19,087 nt of DNA from JAVVRP01 sp036654655 (lineage in GTDB: Bacteria > Bacillota > Clostridia > Christensenellales > UBA1242). Shown one piece after another: positions 1 through 5,840 of this stretch (the first letter of the stretch is position 1; every line of letters starts with the position of its first letter). The stretch is taken from the NCBI GenBank assembly GCA_036654655.1, contig JAVVRP010000011.1, forward strand, positions 1 to 19,087, read 5' to 3'. The notes beneath the pieces are model-generated. The model saw only the letters and a list, made by a program, of their open reading frames with translations, had not been told where the DNA came from and searched no databases. Made by a program: the position numbers and the translations under genes.

Positions 1-351
1 ACAACAACATTTAACTCAAAAGGTGAATTTGTAAAAGTTGTAAGTTTGGAATTTGTGGACAAAACTGTTAAATATCAAAATATTATAACAAATTATTACA
101 GCAACTTGTTTGCAAACGGAATTTTAACATCACACTCTTCATCAAATGTGTATCCAATAAAAGACATGAAATATGTAAAAGATGGTAGAAAAAAATTGCC
201 TATGTCTGAATTTGACGGAATTGAAGAAAAGTGGGTTAAGGGGCTCAGGTTGGACGAACAAATTTTAACTAACGGAAAGTTGCAAGACGGCAGAATGATT
301 GGCTCATGGAAGGAATATATTCAAAAGTTTAAAGACACAATGAGAAAATAA
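1..351 (+). CDS. Hypothetical protein, 5'-truncated by the window edge
   Basis: The frame is open from base 1 to the TAA at 349-351, giving 116 visible residues; the true start lies outside the window. An in-frame TTG at 46 has no clear ribosome binding site and should not be taken as the start. The visible part is hydrophilic and Lys/Asn/Asp-rich. There is no membrane segment, signal peptide or motif that I recognise, so I assign no function. The next gene starts 1 nt after the stop, which suggests one transcript and translational coupling with the kinase-like protein. Confidence that it is a real gene is moderate to good because of this tight spacing and the uninterrupted frame. Confidence 0.6.
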   Translation, partial: TTTFNSKGEFVKVVSLEFVDKTVKYQNIITNYYSNLFANGILTSHSSSNVYPIKDMKYVKDGRKKLPMSEFDGIEEKWVKGLRLDEQILTNGKLQDGRMIGSWKEYIQKFKDTMRK

Positions 352-352
352 A

Positions 353-874
353 ATGCTAAAAACAAGCAATATTAAAAAAAGTAATTTATTAGGCATTGGC
401 ACAGGGCGAATTGTTTTTGACAATTGTGATGGAACTGTTTTAAAGTTGCCATACAATTTGCTTGGTTGTTTGGCAAATAAAATTGAATATAAAAACTCAC
501 AAAATTTACAAGTGGTTGCAAAAACAGAATTTGTTTGCAATGTTTTAATTCAAGAAAAGTTGGTTAAAACAATTTTTATTCCATACAAGCAAACATTAAA
601 TGCAAATTTGCTTAAAAAACAATTGCAACAAATTGATGCAGAGTATGATTGGAACAATTTAATAAGCAAAAGAATAAATAACAGTTTTCAAGTTGGAAAA
701 AACCAAAACGGTGAATACAAATTTTATGACTATGAAAGCATAAAATTTTTACATCCAGAATATGAAAAAGCAGAATACGTTTTGCAAAAACAGCACGTCC
801 AAAAGTTTATAAATTACGTTAAAAAAACAGGCTTGCAAAATATTTGTGAAAGTAATTTATTTGTAAAGTATTAA
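353..874 (+). CDS. Small kinase-N-lobe-like protein of unknown function
   Basis: The protein has 173 aa. Residues 14-46 look like the ATP-binding lobe of a minimal protein-kinase-like family. There is a glycine-rich loop, GIGTGRIVF (14-22), then DGTVLKLPYN with Lys31 in the place of the usual VAIK lysine, then a conserved-looking NKIEY with Glu45. The HRD and DFG catalytic motifs of a full kinase are not visible; only a weak acidic stretch, YKFYDYES, lies in the C-terminal half. It may be a pseudokinase or an ATP-binding domain whose partner is the upstream gene. The start codon is 1 nt after the upstream stop. The kinase-like reading is inferred from motifs; the reaction and target are unknown. 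Confidence 0.6.
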   Translation: MLKTSNIKKSNLLGIGTGRIVFDNCDGTVLKLPYNLLGCLANKIEYKNSQNLQVVAKTEFVCNVLIQEKLVKTIFIPYKQTLNANLLKKQLQQIDAEYDWNNLISKRINNSFQVGKNQNGEYKFYDYESIKFLHPEYEKAEYVLQKQHVQKFINYVKKTGLQNICESNLFVKY

Positions 875-979
875 AAAAACTTTTTTGTAAAATGCAAAAA
901 ATTTTTTAACATAAACTTGGTTTGTTGTGATATTACTTTTTTAAGTTATTTTTTTTGATTTTTATTATTTCAAATTTGA

Positions 980-1009
980 TTGCGTTTTTATATCCCCGTG
1001 GTATATAAT
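980..1009 (+). promoter_or_regulatory. Sigma-A-type promoter for the surface protein gene
   Basis: TTGCGT (980-985), 18-nt spacer, perfect TATAAT (1004-1009). The predicted transcription start is near 1016, only about 12-21 nt before the possible start codons. The rest of the gap 875-1003 is AT-rich and shows no convincing terminator for the upstream gene. Confidence 0.65.
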
Positions 1010-1027
1010 AAAAGTGTATTGTAAAAA

Positions 1028-2521
1028 ATGGAGTATATGAAAAAACAAAAAGTATTTCTTGTGATATTAGCACTGGCCGTCACCGCGTTAGCAATGGCGT
1101 TTGGAGTTTTGTCACAAACATATATGCAAACAAAAATTGCAACTTCACTTATGTTTGAAGTTGTTGGTGTAAGGGCAAGCATTTCTGTTGAAATGGAGGG
1201 TGCAAAAAACAGCGCAAACGGGAATTTAACATCTTCAACAGACTTGGGCTCTGTGGATGGAAACGGAACAGTAACAAAAAATATTTACACATATTCTTCT
1301 GGCACAAGTTTGCAAACCAACATTCCAGTTTGGGATGTTGGAAACATATTTTTTCATACAAGCATTTTGACACCAATTATATTTAAGGTTAATGTAACAA
1401 ACTTTACCGTTGGTAAATCACTAGAAATTTCCATAAAAGAAGTTGATGCAAATGGAAATTTGCTTGCCGTTTCAGCGTTAAACTCTTTTGCCACACGTGA
1501 AGAAATTTCTGCAATAGCACAGCCAGCAAGCGTGAATGGAGCAAATGTTTTGCCTTCAAACATGGTTCAGGCAACGCTTAAATATCAAATTAAAACATTT
1601 AATCAGGCATCTGCACAATCACCATTAAAATTAAAAATAGACATAAAACCATCAATAATAAATTCAATTGTCGCAACCCAAATGGCAACTCCAACCGGCG
1701 CCATTAACTTGCCATCATCATATAATGTACCCGTGGATGGAGTTCAAACACCATATTTGTTAACATGGTTTTTGGACGAATCTTGCACAATGCCAGTTGA
1801 ATATAACTTTACTCCAATTTCCAATCAAACACTTTATGGCAAAACTAGCAAATATCCACTTTTTATCCCAGCAAATTATGAACAGAGAAAAGAACCTTTG
1901 TATCAGGGGGTTCCACCTGACAAAGTTACTCCCGATAAACTTGAATATTTTTGTATAGGCAATTCAGATGAAGTTTGGATATCACATATTAATCCACGGC
2001 AGAATTTGCCAAACTATTCAATTCCTCCAACAATAACGCACAACGGAAAAACATTCACAATAAAAGGATTTGCTTCTCCTGCTATTAATGGAGTACATTA
2101 TTGTTTTCCACACACTGTTTTAAATCAAAAAACCAGCCCAATTGAATTTCCAATAACATTAACGCAAATTGGCACTTATGCTTTTCTTTATTATGATTTT
2201 AGTTCAATGCCACATCTTAGTTTGTTAGATTTTCCAAATCTAACATTAATAAGCAATAATGTTTTTCAGAGTAGTTTAACATTAAAAAGCATTAATTTGC
2301 CACCATCTTTAACAATTATTGGAGGGGACACCTTTCATGGATGCAAAAATTTGGAACTGTTAACAATTAATCGCACGGAGTCTTTGGTTGCTTTGCAAAG
2401 CAGAGAAGTTTTTAACAGTGCAAGCAACCTTAGAATTGTTGTGCCAACGCAAGCATTGGCAAATCAGTATAAAACATTTGGGAATTGGGTGCACTATGCT
2501 GATAGAATTTTTTGTGCATAA
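1028..2521 (+). CDS. Secreted or membrane-anchored surface protein with InlB-type repeat and BspA-like leucine-rich repeats
   Basis: The protein has 497 aa. A Lys-containing N-terminus and a hydrophobic stretch (about residues 9-30) form a signal peptide or anchor; no clean AXA cleavage site is obvious, and the layout recalls SipW-type signal proteins. Residues 50-215 are Ser/Thr/Asn-rich and probably beta-structured. Around 240-275, LLTWFLDES...LYGK resembles a degenerate Listeria-Bacteroides (Flg_new) repeat. Residues about 330-475 hold BspA/LRR_5-type repeats (for example LTQIGTYAF, LTLISNNVF, LTIIGGDTF). Such proteins commonly act in adhesion. No LPXTG or C-terminal anchor is present. Two starts are possible: ATG 1028 has no Shine-Dalgarno; ATG 1037 (MKKQK) has GGAG only 3 nt upstream. 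It is monocistronic and converges on the flippase gene. Confidence 0.8.
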   Translation: MEYMKKQKVFLVILALAVTALAMAFGVLSQTYMQTKIATSLMFEVVGVRASISVEMEGAKNSANGNLTSSTDLGSVDGNGTVTKNIYTYSSGTSLQTNIPVWDVGNIFFHTSILTPIIFKVNVTNFTVGKSLEISIKEVDANGNLLAVSALNSFATREEISAIAQPASVNGANVLPSNMVQATLKYQIKTFNQASAQSPLKLKIDIKPSIINSIVATQMATPTGAINLPSSYNVPVDGVQTPYLLTWFLDESCTMPVEYNFTPISNQTLYGKTSKYPLFIPANYEQRKEPLYQGVPPDKVTPDKLEYFCIGNSDEVWISHINPRQNLPNYSIPPTITHNGKTFTIKGFASPAINGVHYCFPHTVLNQKTSPIEFPITLTQIGTYAFLYYDFSSMPHLSLLDFPNLTLISNNVFQSSLTLKSINLPPSLTIIGGDTFHGCKNLELLTINRTESLVALQSREVFNSASNLRIVVPTQALANQYKTFGNWVHYADRIFCA

Positions 2522-2533
2522 AAAGTTATGAGA

Positions 2534-4063
2534 TTAACTTACTTTAATTTTTTTCTTTTTTAAAAATTTAAATGATTTAACCCTTATAATAAAAGTTTGT
2601 AAATTAACACAATTAAAAATCACGCAAAGTAAAACAAAACAAATGGCACCAAGCCCACATGATATAATAATATTAAAAAATAATGGCATAAAATGGGATA
2701 ATATTCCAGATAAAAAACTTACAATTGCAACAACTGGCAAACAAAAAACAATCATTAACACAAAAGGTTTAAACAATTTTGCAGTTATAATTTTTTGTTT
2801 TATAAGCATTTTTATATTTAAAATGCTGGCAAGCCCTGTGCATAATCCCATCCCCAAAATTACAGACTGCAAACCAATAAACTTTGGAAGAAATATAATA
2901 CAAGCAAGCATTAAAATTGTGCCAACAACGTAATTTTTTAAACTCTTAAATTCCAATCCAAGGGAATTTAATATGCCCGCAGTTAGGTTAACCATTCCAA
3001 GCGGAAGCATTAGCCAAGCAGATTGTGATAGCAAAACTCCGCTTTGCATATTTGCAAATAAAAACTGTCCAATAAGTTCTCCTGCGCCCATGAACAGCGG
3101 AATAAAAATAATGCACCCCATAAGCGTAAAAACAATTGAAGAAGATATTCTATTGTCAATATATTTATTTTCATTTTTTGCTTTTGCACAAGCAAGATCT
3201 GGGACCAACGCCATTGTTAGCGCTCCAACCAAAGTGCTTGGAATAAAAAGAAGAGGCAACGTCATTCCAAAAGCAACACCCATAAGGCTCATTGCTTGTG
3301 AATTTGTGAATCCCGCACTCATTAATCTTAATGGTAAAATAATTGAAATAATTGGTGTCATAAGGCTTGATGCAAGCCTCATTCCTGTGATTGGTGCAGT
3401 TCCTTTAATTAATTCTGCATAATGATTTACAGGTTTTCCAATTTTGCCTTTTTTTGAGAAAAATAAAATAATTGAAAAAATCATAGAAAGCATGCATGAA
3501 ATGCAAAGAGCAATGCCTGCTGAAACTGCGCCGTCCAAAGTGATAAACAAAACGTTTAATAATAACACGCATAAAATTATTCTTGAAATTTGCTCAAAAA
3601 AATCTACAATACACACATATAAATAATTGTTTTTGCCCCATTGAGAACCTTTAAAAACACCATCTATTGCACCAAAAATAAGTGCTGGAAGCATTACAAT
3701 AAAAACAAGTAAACTGCGGTCGTCAGCAAAAACAAAAGCAAAAGCGTTTTGAAAAATAAAACATAAAAGTGTTATAATAATTGCACCTGTTCCTGCAATA
3801 ATAAGAGCACATCCAAGCATTCGTTTTTGGCTTTGTTTATCATTTGTTGCAATATATTTTGCTGTTAGACGGCTAATAACAAGTGGTAATCCGCTTGAAA
3901 CAGCAGTTGCCAAAACAACAAAAATTGAAAGAGAAATTTGATAAATTCCAAGTTGTTCAGCACCAATTTCACGTGATAAAAATATTCTTAGCAAAAAACC
4001 AGCGGCTCTGGTTAAAATTGTAAAAAACAAAACCAAACTTACGGTTTTGAATAAAGATTTCAT
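2534..4063 (-). CDS. MOP-superfamily lipid/polysaccharide flippase (SpoVB/YtgP/MurJ-like)
   Basis: The 509-aa protein is strongly hydrophobic from end to end, consistent with about 14 transmembrane helices. The N-terminus (LTRAAGFLLRIFLSREIGAE followed by LGIYQ) and the motif SGLPLVISRLTAKY are typical of the SpoVB/YtgP polysaccharide-biosynthesis branch of the MATE/MOP exporters. Members flip undecaprenyl-linked intermediates such as lipid II across the cytoplasmic membrane or act in spore cortex formation. I cannot tell which job this one has, so I give no symbol. The length matches the family (about 500-550). On the minus strand GGAG lies 7 nt before the ATG, a good ribosome binding site. 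It diverges from the LysM gene (107 nt apart) and converges on the surface protein gene with 12 nt between the stops. The C-terminus is Lys-rich. Confidence 0.88.
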   Translation of the reverse strand: MKSLFKTVSLVLFFTILTRAAGFLLRIFLSREIGAEQLGIYQISLSIFVVLATAVSSGLPLVISRLTAKYIATNDKQSQKRMLGCALIIAGTGAIIITLLCFIFQNAFAFVFADDRSLLVFIVMLPALIFGAIDGVFKGSQWGKNNYLYVCIVDFFEQISRIILCVLLLNVLFITLDGAVSAGIALCISCMLSMIFSIILFFSKKGKIGKPVNHYAELIKGTAPITGMRLASSLMTPIISIILPLRLMSAGFTNSQAMSLMGVAFGMTLPLLFIPSTLVGALTMALVPDLACAKAKNENKYIDNRISSSIVFTLMGCIIFIPLFMGAGELIGQFLFANMQSGVLLSQSAWLMLPLGMVNLTAGILNSLGLEFKSLKNYVVGTILMLACIIFLPKFIGLQSVILGMGLCTGLASILNIKMLIKQKIITAKLFKPFVLMIVFCLPVVAIVSFLSGILSHFMPLFFNIIISCGLGAICFVLLCVIFNCVNLQTFIIRVKSFKFLKKKKIKVS

Positions 4064-4170
4064 ACTTACACTCCGTCAATGTAAGATATTTTTGATTAAT
4101 CAAATTTATTCTAATAACAAAGTAAATGAACAAAAAAGCATAATAACAAAAAAAAAGCATAAATTATTTT

Positions 4171-4461
4171 ATGACAATCGAACTTAAACAACGAGAATTT
4201 TTTAGAATTTGGGAAGGTGATACATTTTTAACAGTTGCAGAAATGTATGGATGTTCAATTTCTTATATTAAACGTGCAAACGCAAATTTACAATTAGAAA
4301 ATGGAAATGTTCTTTATGTGCCAAAACAAGATGTTTATATTGTAAAAATAGGCGATAGTGTTAAAAGTGTATGTCAAAAATTTGGAATTTCAAAGCAAAA
4401 ACTTTTTAAAATTAATGGTTGTAAAAATGTTTTTAATGGGCAAATGTTAAAAGTAAAATAA
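4171..4461 (+). CDS. Small double-LysM protein without signal peptide
   Basis: The 96-aa protein consists almost only of two LysM-like modules. The first is about residues 9-51 (FRIWEGDTFLTVAEMYGCS...NVLYVPKQ) and the second about 53-95 (VYIVKIGDSVKSVCQKFGIS...GQMLKVK). Each has the GD(T/S) turn and the YxV/LxVK ends typical of the fold. LysM binds N-acetylglucosamine-containing polymers such as peptidoglycan. There is no signal peptide or membrane helix, so the protein looks cytosolic unless it is exported by another route or used in the mother cell during sporulation. No Shine-Dalgarno is visible before ATG 4171. The gene is divergent from the flippase and is followed 57 nt later by the acyltransferase, which has its own promoter. 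Confidence 0.78.
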   Translation: MTIELKQREFFRIWEGDTFLTVAEMYGCSISYIKRANANLQLENGNVLYVPKQDVYIVKIGDSVKSVCQKFGISKQKLFKINGCKNVFNGQMLKVK

Positions 4462-4468
4462 TTTTTAA

Positions 4469-4497
4469 TAGACTATTTTGTTAAAAAGAAGTATAAT
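4469..4497 (+). promoter_or_regulatory. Promoter for the YghO-like acyltransferase gene
   Basis: TAGACT (4469-4474), 17-nt spacer, perfect TATAAT (4492-4497), placed directly after the LysM stop codon. The predicted transcription start is about 4504, giving a leader of only about 14 nt. Confidence 0.65.
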
Positions 4498-4517
4498 ATT
4501 ACTATGGTGAAAGATAA

Positions 4518-5726
4518 ATGAAAAAAAATGAACAAAAAGATAAAAATTTTAATATAACTAATCAAAAAACAAAAAAAACAAGCAAAAAATTAAAATTAAT
4601 TTATCCTATTGAAATTATTGAAGTTAAAAAGCAAAATGACAAAAAAAGGTTTGTTGATTTTCCAATTAAACTATATAAAAAATGTCCATTTTTTGTGCCA
4701 CCACTTCGCGGTGACGAACTTAATTTATTTAATGATGAAAAAAATGTTTCATATGAAGATTGTGACGTTATTTGTTATTTAGCATTACAAAACAAAAGGG
4801 TGGTTGGCAGAATTTGTGGGATAATTCAAAAATTGTACAACTTAAAAGTTAGTGAAAAGCGTGTAAGATTTACAAGATTTGATTGCGTTAATAATGTTGA
4901 AGTTGCAAAAAAACTTTTTAATGCTGTTGAAGCATGGGCAAAAAATATGGGGATGGAAATTGTTCATGGTCCACTGGGATTTAATGATTTAGATAGAGAA
5001 GGTATGCTGATTGATGGTTTTGATTACATTGCAACTTTTGAAGAGCAATATAATTACGCTTATTATCCAAAACTTGTTGAAGCATGTGGCTATGAAAAAG
5101 AAATAGATTGGTTGGAGTACAAAATTTTTCCCCCAAAAGAAGTTAACGAGCGTGTGGATAGGTTGGCGGAAATTGTTCTTAAAAGATTTAATCTTAAAAT
5201 TGCCCATGAAAACAGTAAAAAAAAGTTTTTGGAAAGGTACAAACAAGGTGTTTTTGATGTTATAGACGATGCATATGGAGATTTGCATGGAGTTGTGCCA
5301 TACACCGACAAAGTAAGAAAACAACTTATAGATCAATTTAAATTATTTATAGAACTTAAATACATTATTGTTCTTGTAGACCAAACAGACAAGGTTGTTG
5401 CGTTCGGCTTTGCATTGCCGTCTTTGTCCAAAGCATTAAGCAACACAAATGGTAAAATTTTGCCAAATGCACTTAAAATTTTTAAGGCATTAAAAAGACC
5501 AAAAGTGCTTGACTTTGCTCTTATTGGAATTCGTAAGGAATATCTTGGCAAAGGGCTTCCAGCAGTGATTTTAAGGTATATTATGGAGCAAGGCAAGGCT
5601 TTGGGGATAGAATATTTTGAAACAAATTTAAATTTGGAAGATAACGTAAACATTCATCACCAATGGAAAAATTTTGAACATGAACAACATAAGCGAAGAA
5701 GGTGCTATGTAAAAAAACTAATTTAA
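4518..5726 (+). CDS. YghO-like acyl-CoA N-acyltransferase (GNAT-fold) family protein
   Basis: The protein has 402 aa. A Lys/Asn-rich tail (1-30) is followed by the conserved opening of the YghO-type family: FVDFPIKLYKKCPFFVPPLR (about 47-66), then DELNLF, VVGRICGII, VRFTRFDCVNN, a VEAWAKNMGME helix, and HGPLGFNDLDREGMLIDGFD. The C-terminal half carries a second GNAT-like fold (FALIGIRKEYLGKGLPAVIL, EYFETNLNLEDNVNI). The GNAT fold is established for the family, but its physiological acceptor is not known to me. The start at 4518 is preceded by GGTGA at 4506-4510, 7 nt upstream, which is part of the canonical AGGAGGTGAT. The gene is monocistronic between its own promoter and a hairpin terminator. 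Confidence 0.8.
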   Translation: MKKNEQKDKNFNITNQKTKKTSKKLKLIYPIEIIEVKKQNDKKRFVDFPIKLYKKCPFFVPPLRGDELNLFNDEKNVSYEDCDVICYLALQNKRVVGRICGIIQKLYNLKVSEKRVRFTRFDCVNNVEVAKKLFNAVEAWAKNMGMEIVHGPLGFNDLDREGMLIDGFDYIATFEEQYNYAYYPKLVEACGYEKEIDWLEYKIFPPKEVNERVDRLAEIVLKRFNLKIAHENSKKKFLERYKQGVFDVIDDAYGDLHGVVPYTDKVRKQLIDQFKLFIELKYIIVLVDQTDKVVAFGFALPSLSKALSNTNGKILPNALKIFKALKRPKVLDFALIGIRKEYLGKGLPAVILRYIMEQGKALGIEYFETNLNLEDNVNIHHQWKNFEHEQHKRRRCYVKKLI

Positions 5727-5735
5727 AAGCAAAAT

Positions 5736-5766
5736 AAAAATTGTGCAGACTGCACGATTTTTATTT
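5736..5766 (+). terminator. Rho-independent terminator after the acyltransferase gene
   Basis: Stem AAAAATTGTGCA / TGCACGATTTTT with one T-G wobble and a GAC triloop (5736-5762), running into a T-rich tail (TTTTTATTTTTATT). The A-tract side also makes it usable from the other strand. Confidence 0.85.
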
Positions 5767-5810
5767 TTATTATAGTTTTTGTTAATCAACTTTTAAAAAA
5801 CAAAAATATG

Positions 5811-5819
5811 TGGTATAAT
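5811..5819 (+). promoter_or_regulatory. Extended -10 promoter for uvrA
   Basis: TGGTATAAT: a TGn extension plus perfect TATAAT (5814-5819). At 17-nt spacing the -35 position is only TTTTAA, so the extended -10 probably carries the promoter. uvrA starts 21 nt after the box. No LexA/DinR-type box (GAAC-N4-GTTC) is visible between the terminator and the gene. Confidence 0.6.
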
Positions 5820-5840
5820 TACTTTACTTAAAGGATAAAA

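Noticed and set aside
46..48. TTG as the start of the first gene
   Set aside because: The frame is open to base 1 and no ribosome site precedes the TTG; the gene is simply cut by the window.
2643..3626. Plus-strand frames within the flippase gene
   Set aside because: They are shadows of the minus-strand membrane protein; their sequences show no family pattern or ribosome sites.
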